The notes under the pieces were generated by a model. That model was not told the origin of the DNA, made no database searches, and saw only the letters and a list, made by a program, of their open reading frames with translations. 64,000 bases of DNA from Pseudomonas sp. RIT-PI-r (GTDB lineage Bacteria; Pseudomonadota; Gammaproteobacteria; Pseudomonadales; Pseudomonadaceae), in assembly GCF_001297015.1 (NCBI RefSeq), contig NZ_LIGE01000025.1, positions 248,001 through 312,000 of the forward strand. Direction: 5' to 3'. Shown here piece after piece: positions 46,824-55,974 of this stretch; the stretch's first letter is position 1, and the number at the start of each line of letters is the position of its first letter. A program made the translations under genes and the position numbers.

Positions 46824-48093
46824 CGTCCGCGTCGACCTTCGTGTCGTCTACTCCGCCCAGGTCTTTGGCTACCTCGACACCTCCCAGCAGCGTTTTCCAG
46901 TCAGCACCAGGGTTTTGCTCCAGGATGGCCAACAGATTGATAAATGCAGTGATCGTGGTGCGCGGCGTGCGGAAGTAGGCTTCACCCAAGCGCTGATTAC
47001 AGTGCGCCATAAACAGGGGGAGTGCTTCGTCAGGCAGTAGATATTTTTCGACATCGCCACCCGCGTAAACATGGCGAAGCTTCTGCAGCAGTACATAGAA
47101 GTCTTCGGGGGTGAGGCTGGTCAGGCGAATCACCGGGCCCGACAGATCCACCAGCCCTGTCTTGGCAAACGAGTTCTCAGCCAGACGCGATTGCAGGGCG
47201 GGGTAGCTAAACAGTCCTCGGCGAGTGTCCATCAAGAACTCTGGGGTACCGCCCAGGACGAATCCGAGACCCTCAGAGGATCCCTGGAGCGAATCATTGA
47301 GGATGCGCAGGATCTGCTCGTAGTTGGCATTGCGTGCCTGCGTGTTGGCCAGCTTGTAGACGTTGACCAACTCGTCGAGGCAGATCATCAGACCGCCAAA
47401 ACCTGCGAGTCTGACGAATCTCGACAGCAGCTTGAGCTGATCGTAGATGGAGGCATCATCAATGATGGTTCGCACACCTAGGGCTGCGCGGGCATCGGTC
47501 TTGGTGGTGAACTCGCCACGCAACCAGCGAATAGCATCAGCCTTGAGTTGTTCGTTGCCTTCCTCGAAACCTCGGCAATACGCGGCGATCACTTCAGCGA
47601 AATCGTAGCCGTTGACCATCTCGGTCAACTCAGCCAGGTGTGCTCGAATGACAGTCTCACTGTCTGTGCCTGCCGCCTTGGCTTCCGTTTTGGCCTGCGA
47701 GATAAATTTCTCAACAATGCCTTGCATCGCACCACCGTCGGGCTTGGTGCGCGTCGACATGTTCTTGGCCATCTCGGAATAAAGCGAACGTGCTTGGCCG
47801 CCCGTAGCGTGTAACCTACGATCCGGGTTTAAGTCAGCGTGCATGGTGACGAGTTTGCGCTCCATGGCGATGGCTCGAACCAAGTTCAGAAAGAACGTCT
47901 TGCCTGCGCCGTACTCGCCAATAACCACTCGAAATGCCGAACCGCTTTCGACCAGGCGATTGACGTCCTTGATCAGCGCATCCAGCTCTCCCACCCGGCC
48001 AACCTGAATCAAGTGTTGACCGACGCGAGGAACAACGCCTGCACGCAACGATTGGATGACCGCGTCGCGATCCTTGGCTCTGATAGTGCTCAT
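46798..48093 (-). CDS. sngB: Shango SngB-like ATPase (DUF2791/BrxD-type P-loop protein), 431 aa
   Basis: Walker A is GEYGAGKT at 59-66; Walker B is GGLMICLDELVN. The DUF2791 hallmark stretches include ADLNPDRRLHATGGQARSLYSEMAKNMSTRTKPDGG and FVLGGTPEFLMDTRRGLFSYPALQSRLAENSFA. This ATPase family occurs in BREX (BrxD) and in the three-gene Shango system, where it stands between a TerB-domain protein and a helicase. Here the order TerB fragment, ATPase, helicase with overlaps (ATGA with the TerB stop, 26 nt with the helicase) fits Shango, not BREX. The gene itself is intact. Without functional partners it is probably no longer protective. Confidence 0.85.
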   Translation of the reverse strand: MSTIRAKDRDAVIQSLRAGVVPRVGQHLIQVGRVGELDALIKDVNRLVESGSAFRVVIGEYGAGKTFFLNLVRAIAMERKLVTMHADLNPDRRLHATGGQARSLYSEMAKNMSTRTKPDGGAMQGIVEKFISQAKTEAKAAGTDSETVIRAHLAELTEMVNGYDFAEVIAAYCRGFEEGNEQLKADAIRWLRGEFTTKTDARAALGVRTIIDDASIYDQLKLLSRFVRLAGFGGLMICLDELVNVYKLANTQARNANYEQILRILNDSLQGSSEGLGFVLGGTPEFLMDTRRGLFSYPALQSRLAENSFAKTGLVDLSGPVIRLTSLTPEDFYVLLQKLRHVYAGGDVEKYLLPDEALPLFMAHCNQRLGEAYFRTPRTTITAFINLLAILEQNPGADWKTLLGGVEVAKDLGGVDDTKVDADDELATFTL

Positions 48094-48581
48094 AGGGCTA
48101 ATTCTTCCAGAATGTCTGTATTGATCTCGATGGGATCATCACCTTCGGTGACGGGCATGTCGAAACGCTCAAAAGCCATGTCATTGATTTGCTCCAGGGC
48201 TCCATCGAGCATCAGCTCCATATCGCTGGCAGCGGCTTCAAGTTCGGGTCGGCTCCATTCGGCACGGGAAATCAACAAGCGCAAAAATGCAGAATGTTCC
48301 AGATCGAGGCCGGCAACGTCAGCAGTGGTTTCGGTCGCCGACTCCACAGTCTCAACGGCCTGTTCCGGCTCCTCAACCTGGTCATCAGTGAATACCTGGG
48401 CGAGGAGGGCAGAGACTTCAGCCGTTTCACGTTGTAGCTCAGCAATGCGCTCGTGATCGAGCACGAAGCCCTGTTTTGCAACGGCGGCTGATTGTGTGCC
48501 GGGTTCGGTTGGAATGGCCTCGCCGCGGCCTACCCCAGCGCTCGTGGTAATGACCCAGCCCTCTATGAGATCACTGCTGAA
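48090..48581 (-). pseudogene. sngA: Shango SngA-like TerB-domain protein, C-terminal fragment
   Basis: The last 124 codons (from the GTG at 48464) are the TerB_C domain: LDHERIAELQRETAEVSALLAQVF, then GLDLEHSAFLRLLISRAEWSRPELEAAASDMELMLDGALEQINDMAFERFD and EGDDPIEINTDILEEL. The frame remains open upstream to 48581, where a TGA appears, but no start with a ribosome site is present. Intact TerB-domain Shango proteins are several hundred residues, so most of the N-terminus is gone. The TniQ gene of the transposition module ends 252 bp further right. Truncation by insertion or by deletion next to the element is likely. Confidence 0.82.
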
Positions 48582-48832
48582 TCAGGCGTTGGCGGATGTC
48601 GAGCGGAAACTGCAATTTCGGCGTCAGGCAAGTCCATCGGCACGTGAAGTTACGATAATTGCAACGTGGCTTTTGCTTAAAAGTTAGGATGAATATTGGC
48701 GGAGAAACATCTCTCTTTTCGGGCCTGAAATATGATGTTTTGTATTGTTAATTAAACTGCACGTGCGATTCTCACAGCCTGCCAAAGCAGTTCTTGTTTC
48801 CCCGTTTTATATCAAGAGGTCATATACTGAAT
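48582..48832. other. Junction between Shango fragment and transposition module
   Basis: No gene is visible in these 251 bp. The stretch has AT-rich blocks (around 48700-48760) but I could not find a convincing terminal inverted repeat or target duplication matched at the far side. The transposon end should lie in or near here if the element truncated sngA. Confidence 0.4.
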
Positions 48833-50188
48833 CTAAGGTCGACTGAAAAATTCAGACGCGGAGGCGCGATCATAAAATTCAGGCCCTGCGGGGAAAGTGT
48901 TTTTCTGTATGCAATGCGCACTTAAAAGACAGGTGATTAAACCAGTGGGCAATTTAAATATTTTGCTTAGCTCATGTAGTAGAACGTATCGATCAGCGAA
49001 CTTTTCGGTTGAGGACCGATCTATGACGTCAGGAAGCTGTAGTTGAAAGGCACGAGTTGGATCAAGGTTTTTTAACCACCCTTGACTAAGTAAACCATTA
49101 ACTGAGGACAGTGGACACTTTAGGAAAGCAGCTGCTTCGTCCTTGGTAAGTCCATCCGTGCTAGCGGAGCGTTCAGCGCCGGATGAATTTTCGGCATTCA
49201 TCTTACGTATGATTTCGCATCGTGGCGGACGAGTAAAGTGAGAAGGGGTCTGCTGCTCCATCCAGCCTCGAACTGCAAAGTTATGAGCTTTAATTACCAG
49301 CTTCATGTCGTCAAATATTGCCCTCCTTGCATTGTTGCGATCGATTGTTGCGAATCGGCAACAGTCGCCCAAGCATGGCTTGCTGTCGGTGCGCAAACGA
49401 TTTAGTGCACGATCCGCAAGCCAGGCGACGGTAAAGTCACCATAATTGTCCCAGGGAGCCCTATGTAATGACTTGATAAATCCCGGATATTTGTTCACCT
49501 GCGCGGCGACGGTCCTATCGATGTGATGGATGACCTTCAAAGGCAAATCACAGCTGTTATGATTATCATCATGCTGCAGAGCATCCCAGAGAGACGCGCA
49601 GACCTTGGCAATGACGTACTTGTTCCGGATCTCTTCTACTACTTCCGGTGACTGGAACGGATCGAGCAAGCAGGGAACAAAATTGGATTGGGCCTGGTCG
49701 GCTGTCTTCCGCTCGAATCCACATAGGCAGTGGAACAGTTTGGCACTGTGCCAGCTCTCTGTGCGCATGCATTTAGGGCACCGGATGACAAGCCTCGTGC
49801 CGTGAACCGGGCACACTCCTATGTCAGCGACATCGTGAAATACAAGCGACTTTGAGGATTCAATACATACGGGGCAATACACATAATTATCCGGGCAAGC
49901 TTTGCGAAGCAGGTAGACATTGTTCGCCTTGATAAAATTCGCACTGTCTTTCGCTACGCTGTAAAAAGCCTTGCGCAAGTCGTCGGCCAGGGAAGGCGCT
50001 TGTTCAGAGACGAGTTTCAGCACAGGGGAGTGCTGACCAAGCGTGTCAATCCATCGGCTCGGGCTGATAGCAAAATACCCGAACATGTTTCTCACCGTGC
50101 CGAATCCGTTGTAATGCGCCATACGCATCAACAAACTTTTGGGCCCCTCAAACTCAGACGGTTTAGGAAGATAACAAAGTTCTCGCAT
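48833..50188 (-). CDS. tniQ: TniQ-family transposition targeting protein, 451 aa
   Basis: The zinc-ribbon region is clear: YCPVCIESS, then CPVHGTRLVIRCPKC and HCLCGF, which together give the CxxC..CxxH-CxxC..CxxC pattern of TniQ/TnsD. The N-terminal LPKPSEFEGPKSLLMRMAHYNGFGTV segment is also typical of TniQ. The C-terminal half holds a possible DNA-binding helix-turn-helix (TKDEAAAFLKCPLSSVNGLLSQGWL). TniQ proteins select the target site together with TniB. Its start overlaps the end of the tniB gene by 26 nt. It is the last gene of the transposition operon and the one nearest the broken sngA gene. Confidence 0.9.
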   Translation of the reverse strand: MRELCYLPKPSEFEGPKSLLMRMAHYNGFGTVRNMFGYFAISPSRWIDTLGQHSPVLKLVSEQAPSLADDLRKAFYSVAKDSANFIKANNVYLLRKACPDNYVYCPVCIESSKSLVFHDVADIGVCPVHGTRLVIRCPKCMRTESWHSAKLFHCLCGFERKTADQAQSNFVPCLLDPFQSPEVVEEIRNKYVIAKVCASLWDALQHDDNHNSCDLPLKVIHHIDRTVAAQVNKYPGFIKSLHRAPWDNYGDFTVAWLADRALNRLRTDSKPCLGDCCRFATIDRNNARRAIFDDMKLVIKAHNFAVRGWMEQQTPSHFTRPPRCEIIRKMNAENSSGAERSASTDGLTKDEAAAFLKCPLSSVNGLLSQGWLKNLDPTRAFQLQLPDVIDRSSTEKFADRYVLLHELSKIFKLPTGLITCLLSAHCIQKNTFPAGPEFYDRASASEFFSRP

Positions 50189-51134
50189 ATCTCTTTCTCA
50201 GCGCCGCATGCAATTCTCGACTAGAGAGACGGAACGGGTTGTAGGGTCGACAGAAATCGAGATCGTCCGCGGCGCAGGCAAAGTCCTCAAGGGTGAGCGT
50301 GTCACCCTCGCGCGCCAGGGCGTGAGTCAGGCTGTCATTCAGCAGGATGTTTAGATGGCGCAAGCTGCCGTTGGTGGCCAAGCAGAGTCCCGCGAACAGC
50401 AGATCTTCGGTGAGGAGAACTCGTTCAGCAAAGCCCGCAGGTTGAATGACTTTGAGTTCAATCAATTCAATGACTTTCCGAAATTGCGCAGTCGCCGCCT
50501 TATCGGTGAAGTTGAAATACCTGAGGTGGGCACGGTAGGGATATCGATCGCTCAGTTCTGCGATAGTGTCGATCAGCGTTTCAATCGTCGGCAATCCTGC
50601 GAGCACGATAGGGATTGTTGCTTGGTTGAGGATCTGATTCACCCATCGGCATACCATTTTTTTTGTTGCGGCCGCGCCCTGATCAAGGATTCGATGAAAT
50701 TCGTCCAGAATAATCAGCCGTGTCTGCATGGTGATCAGACGTTGCAGGATGAGCCGGTTCAGAGACGCACTGCCCATTTGTTCAAGGCGGCCACGGTTCT
50801 CAAGACCCAGTTTCGTCAGGAGCTCTATCGACAAGGTTTTGATGGTGGCTTGGGGAGGCACTTCGACAAGCAGGCAGTGTTTTATGCAGCTGTGGCTGCA
50901 GTCAGTATCGTATTCTGTATCAATATTGAGCTCCCGTTCGATGCCTTCGCATAAGGTGGATTTGCCAACCCCCGTGTCGCCGATCAACATCATTGACGCA
51001 GCCGCGTGGCGATCTCTGGTCGTGCTCATGCTTTTTCGGGCAAGTTGATGGGCATGAGCAAAGCTGGGGTGCCACACCACACACTGCTTGAGCGCCTCGA
51101 GCACCTTGGCTTGGCGTTGCGAATTGATGGTCAT
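50163..51134 (-). CDS. tniB: TniB/TnsC-like AAA+ ATPase, 323 aa
   Basis: Walker A GDTGVGKST, Walker B RLIILDEFHRI and sensor-like VLAGLPTIETLI define an AAA+ ATPase of the TniB/TnsC type. The start is set at the ATG at 51134, which overlaps the tniA stop by ATGA; an upstream frame to 51176 would add an unlikely extension. TniB assembles on target DNA, recruits the TniA transposase and communicates with TniQ. Gene order and overlap (tniA, tniB, tniQ) match Tn5053/Tn402 elements. Confidence 0.9.
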   Translation of the reverse strand: MTINSQRQAKVLEALKQCVVWHPSFAHAHQLARKSMSTTRDRHAAASMMLIGDTGVGKSTLCEGIERELNIDTEYDTDCSHSCIKHCLLVEVPPQATIKTLSIELLTKLGLENRGRLEQMGSASLNRLILQRLITMQTRLIILDEFHRILDQGAAATKKMVCRWVNQILNQATIPIVLAGLPTIETLIDTIAELSDRYPYRAHLRYFNFTDKAATAQFRKVIELIELKVIQPAGFAERVLLTEDLLFAGLCLATNGSLRHLNILLNDSLTHALAREGDTLTLEDFACAADDLDFCRPYNPFRLSSRELHAALRKRYARTLLSS

Positions 51135-53011
51135 ATCCCATCCACCCGCCACGGGCTTGTAATGTCCTCCGCCCAAGGTTCTTCAGCATCCGCGGGTGCC
51201 ATGTCGGGGTAGGATACTTCAGTCTTTTCATGAGTTTTGTGGGCATTCTTACGCTTGCTCGCCATGAACTTATCGTGATCCTCGCTCATGCGTTGACGCA
51301 AATGCAGCAACGCGCGGTGCGCATCACTGTCATCGAACTGCTTGCCGTCAGCCGAAAGCTTGGCTTGGACTAGACGATGGTCAGAGAGGGTCAGCCCTTC
51401 CTGGTAGGCTCTCTTTGTTCCACTGGCGGGCACCATGTCGCGTGGTGTGTCGGGGGCCGCGACCCAAATCACCCCGAGGTCCGTCGGATCGTAGTAACAA
51501 ATTGCTTTCTGATTCTTGTGAAGTTTGGCCTTCACTGCTCCCAGACCGGGGCCGGTCCACATCAGGTTGAAGAAAGCGGCGCGGTTGCCACTGAGTGCGG
51601 AATATGCGACTCCGCGATACAGCTGGTCCAACGCTTCAGAGGAAAACTTTCTCGGTGGCAACTGGTTGTGCATCGCGCGCTCCCAGGCCACCCGAGGCGG
51701 CATGTTCAGCGCCTCATGTTTGGTATTGTGGTAGATGTCCTCCAGCCATTCGCGAAAATAATCCACCAGATTTTCTATGGTGTAACAGGCGTGGCGCGCC
51801 GCATCGTAATCCCGACACGCCTGCGGATTTGAGAAGGTTGTGCCGTACTGCTCATGTACCCAGGACGCGAATGTCCCGAACAAACGCTCAATGCGCGGGC
51901 GGGTATCGGGGCTGCCGGGCGGTGGCAACGTCCACTTGATGTCCAGGCGATCAAGAACGGTGTGTACCATGCTGTTGGTATTCTCAGGCCCCCCGTCGCT
52001 GACCAGGTGTATCATTGCTCCGCGCTGGTATTCCTCTCCGGGGACGGCTTCAAACGCCATGCGAAGCGCTCTTAATGTCTTTTCCGCGCAGGGGTACGTC
52101 AGCGAAAGTTCCCAGCCAATGACCATTTCCGAGTGCAAGTCGATGATGGCGGTGAGGTAGGCAATCGGGCCCAGGACGTTGTGCTGGTCATCAACGATCA
52201 TCAGATCCACGGGGTAAGTGTCAATCTCACAGACATCCAGCGGTGCACTGGGCCGACTCTGCTCACAGCTGAACTGGTGCCTTTTGTAGGCGGCTTCGGC
52301 CCCAAGGTGCGCACGATCCGAGTGGTAGCCGGTGCGTTTGGCGATGGCGCGTACCACGGTTGAGCGGCAGGGGCGGCGTAATAGCGGCTGCAGGGCCGCG
52401 GCACGTTGTCGATTCAGCAATAACACGTGGCCGTCCAGCAATTGAAAGACACGTTGTACGGTAATGCGCTCGTCGCGCGCCATGTATTCGTCGTCAATGA
52501 GTGCCTTGAGCTTGATCTGAATCTCCGCGGCGAGTTTGCGTCCGCGGGGCATCGGGCTCGGCAGTTTGTACAAAGAAAACTCATCGTTGCCGTGAGCTCG
52601 GTACCGCGCAACCCAGCGGCAAAGCGTCGAGTAGCCCGGAGCATGACTGTCCTGGGTTTCGCTCGCTATCCGTTGGATGATGGCCTTAGTGGGCTTCTCG
52701 GGCAGCTGGTTGTGCAGTTCGCTCAGTGTGGTGCGGATGTAGCGAAACTTGCGTTTCGCCTCGATCACTTTCGGATCATCAGGAAAGGCAAAAGCGATGG
52801 CGTTGGAACCATGCCCAGGCTTGTCGGCAAACAAGGTGATGTTGCGACGCTTGAGATCGCTCAGGAACGAACCGAGGGCGATGCCTATAACGCGCAGGTG
52901 GGTAAGCGTCGACAGCGTGACCAGTTCGTCATCGATCTCTATGACTTCATAGACGAGGCCGTCGATCAGGTACTGAGCCCCCGTTACCGGCAGCGGTCGT
53001 TCATTAGCCAC
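51131..53011 (-). CDS. tniA: TniA/TnsB-like DDE transposase with Mu-type integrase core, 626 aa
   Basis: The RNase H-like catalytic core shows D in VCEIDTYPVD, D in HLVSDGGPENTN and E in RPRIERLFGTFASW, the DDE triad of the Mu/TniA family with the second spacing close to 35 residues. Upstream lie helix-turn-helix domains (PGYSTLCRWVARYRAHG), and downstream a Mu transposase C-terminal barrel (LSGNRAAFFNLMWTGPG...ICYYDPTDLGVIWV). The GTG at 53011 (VANERPLPVTG) is probably the start; it lies at the stop of the TnsA-like gene. An upstream in-frame ATG at 53056 would make it 641 aa. It cuts and joins the transposon 3' ends. Confidence 0.9.
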   Translation of the reverse strand: MANERPLPVTGAQYLIDGLVYEVIEIDDELVTLSTLTHLRVIGIALGSFLSDLKRRNITLFADKPGHGSNAIAFAFPDDPKVIEAKRKFRYIRTTLSELHNQLPEKPTKAIIQRIASETQDSHAPGYSTLCRWVARYRAHGNDEFSLYKLPSPMPRGRKLAAEIQIKLKALIDDEYMARDERITVQRVFQLLDGHVLLLNRQRAAALQPLLRRPCRSTVVRAIAKRTGYHSDRAHLGAEAAYKRHQFSCEQSRPSAPLDVCEIDTYPVDLMIVDDQHNVLGPIAYLTAIIDLHSEMVIGWELSLTYPCAEKTLRALRMAFEAVPGEEYQRGAMIHLVSDGGPENTNSMVHTVLDRLDIKWTLPPPGSPDTRPRIERLFGTFASWVHEQYGTTFSNPQACRDYDAARHACYTIENLVDYFREWLEDIYHNTKHEALNMPPRVAWERAMHNQLPPRKFSSEALDQLYRGVAYSALSGNRAAFFNLMWTGPGLGAVKAKLHKNQKAICYYDPTDLGVIWVAAPDTPRDMVPASGTKRAYQEGLTLSDHRLVQAKLSADGKQFDDSDAHRALLHLRQRMSEDHDKFMASKRKNAHKTHEKTEVSYPDMAPADAEEPWAEDITSPWRVDGI

Positions 53012-53672
53012 GGTCTTCAACCGTGCATGGGCCCTGGATAAGCATATCCAGGTCAAGGGCCTGGCTCAGGTCAGCCACAAGTTGCCCTGAAAATAGGCAA
53101 CCGCAGAGCGCGGCGAGGCAGGGCGACGGAAGGGCGTGCAATAGCTCCCTGACAGTCGCCGGCCAAACCAACCCGGTCAAATGCCTCAGACAAGCCGCGT
53201 ATTCATCAGGGGTAGTGTCCTGACTGCGCAGGTACAGTTTCTGCAGCGTGGCAAAGCTCGGCGTGTGCACGGTGGTTTCAGCTATACGGGAAAATTGCCA
53301 GCCCCGCTCCCGGCACAATGCGTCAAAGGCGGACCGGGTGGCGCCTTGCTGCGCGGTCATGCCTGTAAGGCTTGTTTGTACTGTGCAATAGCACCCACCG
53401 CCATCATCATTCTCCACCAGGAAATGCGGGGCATAGCGAAATTTGCTCGTACCTTCCGTCCACTTGAACACGTGGGGCTGCGCCCAATATCGTCGCACGT
53501 GCACGTCCTGTTCCAGCCATACGCAAAAGTCAGCCTGCAAACGCGTCCCACAGCGAAGCGACCGTCGGTTTTTTTGAGAAGGAAAGGTAGTGGAGAAGTT
53601 TCGGTGGCCGGGGTTTGGCCAAACAATAGCAGGGAGGGGGTCACAGGGCATGGTGCAGATGCTGGCAAACAT
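53004..53672 (-). CDS. TnsA-like endonuclease-fold protein lacking catalytic residues, 222 aa
   Basis: The position upstream of tniA, the length and the pattern RLQADFCVWLEQDVHVRRYWAQP...KFRYAPHFLVENDDGGGCYCTVQ match the TnsA N-terminal nuclease domain of Tn7-like elements. In active TnsA the order is E, PDF, and a V(E)xK-like strand. Here the acidic residue of the first helix is replaced by Q or A, PDF is PHF, and the lysine strand ends in TVQTS. All three catalytic positions therefore appear lost, although the C-terminal helical half is retained. The gene overlaps tniA. It may act structurally, for example in contacting TniA or TniB. I am less sure of the family call than of the neighbours. 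Confidence 0.65.
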   Translation of the reverse strand: MFASICTMPCDPLPAIVWPNPGHRNFSTTFPSQKNRRSLRCGTRLQADFCVWLEQDVHVRRYWAQPHVFKWTEGTSKFRYAPHFLVENDDGGGCYCTVQTSLTGMTAQQGATRSAFDALCRERGWQFSRIAETTVHTPSFATLQKLYLRSQDTTPDEYAACLRHLTGLVWPATVRELLHALPSPCLAALCGCLFSGQLVADLSQALDLDMLIQGPCTVEDRG

Positions 53673-53925
53673 ATTCAGCCTCCTGAAGAAGCAAATGTCT
53701 GGGTGGATGGCACTGTTGATATTATTTGACGGTTCGTTCTACGACGCCAGCCGACTTTTATTAACCTGAGCACATCCCTTGCCGCTCTATTGCGTACGTT
53801 TCAGCCTTACAGAGGTTTGTGCATTCACCACGTAGATAAAGACGACCGCCCGACTTTCGGCGAGCTTCCTCGGATAGGTCCATCATGAGATACGCAGTGA
53901 TGGCACATTCGGAGGCGCTTGTGCG

Positions 53926-54906
53926 ATGTCGTATATCAAACCTGTTCGTCGACTGCGGGCCAGTTTTTTTGGCCACGCGCTGACTGTTGCCGCCGGTTGC
54001 GCGGCCACCGGGCCCGGACTTTCTCGCTGGGGAGACGCCTGGTGGGCGAAGCGAAGAGGGCGTGCGATGCCGGAGACGTTGAATCACAAGTGGCCCGACT
54101 ACCTCACGGGCAGTTTTCCAAGGCAAGCGTTGCGCACGGCGCTGATTGAGGATTTTCCCTGCCTGCAGAGCGTGCTGGACGATCCACTCTGGCCATTATT
54201 GCAGCGCCTGGTTCATCCGCACGAAGACACTGGTTGTTGGGCTGCACAACTGCGTCTTAACCAATGTCCGTTTCGCTACTTTTCCGCTGCGCGCTTGATG
54301 CGCCTGTGCGGGATACCGGATTGGCGAAGGCTGGCAGGGCTGCTTGCATTGATGGGCAGCGAGCGTCCATGTGACGCCCGTGCCCAGTCATGGTTGCGTG
54401 CCGTATTCACTCATTACGTACTCTGTGTATGTCTTGATCTGCCTGGGCAGGCCGATCCACTGGGCCTCTACCGGATCCTGGAGGCGGCGAACCGTCTGGA
54501 TAAATTTGGCCCCCTGAATGCCTGGCCAAATTCTCCGGAAGGCTTCCAGCGCGAGCTGTACCATTTGAAAAGGCTCAGGGCGCGTTTACAAGCCAGGGGA
54601 TGGATGGTTGGATGGGGCTTCAGGGAGCGTTTGCTGTTTTGGCATCTTTTGTGGGACCGACCCATGTTGGCCCGATTGCTCAGTAGTGCTGCGGTCGAAC
54701 TCACCCGACGTGATCTCATCAGCCACACACGTCACAGGTTTCGCCAAGCCCAACGTGATCGTGTCAGCTTCACGGAGGTTTCGCCGGAGGCCTTGAGCTG
54801 GTGCGATCCCGCGCGAGGCAATACGCTGCCTTACGGGTGGAACCTATCGTGGGGCGGATCCAGCTCAGTCCGCTCAGGCAGGTTCGGCAATGATCCAGCC
54901 AAGTGA
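53926..54906 (+). CDS. Unrecognised element-associated protein, 326 aa
   Basis: This is a Trp/Leu/Arg-rich helical protein with no motif I recognise and no signal or membrane segments; conserved-looking stretches include RLMRLCGIPDWRRLAGLLALMGSERPC and FRERLLFWHLLWDRPMLARLL. The start at ATG 53926 has GGAGG 10 nt upstream; ATG 54067 after GAGGG is an alternative. The 3' end overlaps the first KfrA-like gene by 17 nt, so the two are co-expressed. Being inside the transposition module, it is likely a component of the element, but no role is assigned. Confidence 0.6.
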   Translation: MSYIKPVRRLRASFFGHALTVAAGCAATGPGLSRWGDAWWAKRRGRAMPETLNHKWPDYLTGSFPRQALRTALIEDFPCLQSVLDDPLWPLLQRLVHPHEDTGCWAAQLRLNQCPFRYFSAARLMRLCGIPDWRRLAGLLALMGSERPCDARAQSWLRAVFTHYVLCVCLDLPGQADPLGLYRILEAANRLDKFGPLNAWPNSPEGFQRELYHLKRLRARLQARGWMVGWGFRERLLFWHLLWDRPMLARLLSSAAVELTRRDLISHTRHRFRQAQRDRVSFTEVSPEALSWCDPARGNTLPYGWNLSWGGSSSVRSGRFGNDPAK

Positions 54907-55831
54907 TGAGGACATCTATGCCGCGGCCGATGCGGTTCTGGCCAGCGGCCGCAGTGCCACTGCCGAGCGCGTGCGCGCACACTTGGGGTGCGGGAACCCA
55001 CAGCGTATTGGAGTGCTCCTCGATCGATGGTGGATCTGTCTGCTCGATCGCCTCCAGAGGAATACGCTGCCCGCCCCGATCAACCATGCCTTAAGCATGT
55101 TGTGGGAGCAAGCGACAGCGCAGGGGCGCCAGGAGGCTGAGCAGGCTTTTTCGGCACAGCGACAAGTCGGGGTCGAGAAGGCCCACAACATGGAGAAATC
55201 CTTCGCGAAGCGGCGTCAACAGCTTGAGGGGTTACTGGCCAAGGAACGGCGAGTATTCACCAATCAGCGCCAACGCTTACTGGACCGCAACGAGCGGCTG
55301 CGCGAGCAGCTTCGACAGTCACGCACAATCACCAAGGAAGCGAAGGTTGCCGTGCGGTTTGCGGAGCAAGAACTCAACAAGATGCAGCGGCATTTAGGTC
55401 TTTACGAAGCAATCGATGCGCAGCGCCGCCGGCATGCCCAGAAGCAGGCGCTGGAGTTTGATGCGATGACGCAGGAACTGTGTCGTCTTTTCACCTATGG
55501 TGCCGATCCCTCCGCAATATCCGCATCCGCATCCACGACAAAGGACGCCGGTTATAATCTGTGGCGTGACTTTGCGCCGCTGTTGGAAGCGGCCCAGCAC
55601 AGGCTGACGCCGTGGCTGGATGAGTTGCGCCGCCAGTTAAGCGTGGCGCCCGGCCAGGCGCTCGTGCCAGATGACTATCAGCGAGCCCGAAGCTTTGCTC
55701 AGGCGCAGGTGCTCAAGCAACTTCTCGACGAACTCCGTCAGCAGGCCGTTGGCTACAGCGCCGCAGTTGATGAGCTTTTTTTTCAACTCATGCCGCTGTA
55801 CCTGCAGGCCAGGCAAACACTCAAGGATTGA
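54890..55831 (+). CDS. KfrA-like DNA-binding coiled-coil protein 1, 313 aa
   Basis: The N-terminal 55 residues (DEDIYAAADAVLASGRSATAERVRAHLGCG...IGVLLDRWW) follow the KfrA_N helix-turn-helix domain. A long coiled coil follows: EKSFAKRRQQLEGLLAKERRVFTNQRQRLLDRNERLREQLRQSRT. The N-terminus matches the second KfrA-like protein at 57157 almost position by position (NDVFAAADAVLARGERPTVERVRLELG). KfrA-type proteins bind DNA and form long oligomers; in Tn4651 the paired TnpT assists recombination by TnpS. It overlaps the unknown gene upstream. The C-terminal part lacks obvious homology to the other copy. Confidence 0.75.
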   Translation: MIQPSDEDIYAAADAVLASGRSATAERVRAHLGCGNPQRIGVLLDRWWICLLDRLQRNTLPAPINHALSMLWEQATAQGRQEAEQAFSAQRQVGVEKAHNMEKSFAKRRQQLEGLLAKERRVFTNQRQRLLDRNERLREQLRQSRTITKEAKVAVRFAEQELNKMQRHLGLYEAIDAQRRRHAQKQALEFDAMTQELCRLFTYGADPSAISASASTTKDAGYNLWRDFAPLLEAAQHRLTPWLDELRRQLSVAPGQALVPDDYQRARSFAQAQVLKQLLDELRQQAVGYSAAVDELFFQLMPLYLQARQTLKD

Positions 55832-55974
55832 CGCGTCTGATTTCCGTGCCGTAGCCGGCGGACGTGCTAACAACACGGATGCGTGGGGTTGCCGGTGACT
55901 CGGTCTTGCACTGCAGGCTTGAAAATGTGGTTTGTCTGGCTGCCGCCTTCGCCTGTGGGCGAAAGGATGTCGGG

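Noticed and set aside
44586..48093. BREX or DISARM reading of the DUF2791 ATPase and helicase
   Set aside because: No PglX methyltransferase, PglZ phosphatase, BrxC or DrmB-like gene is nearby; the TerB_C fragment in front of the ATPase fits Shango.
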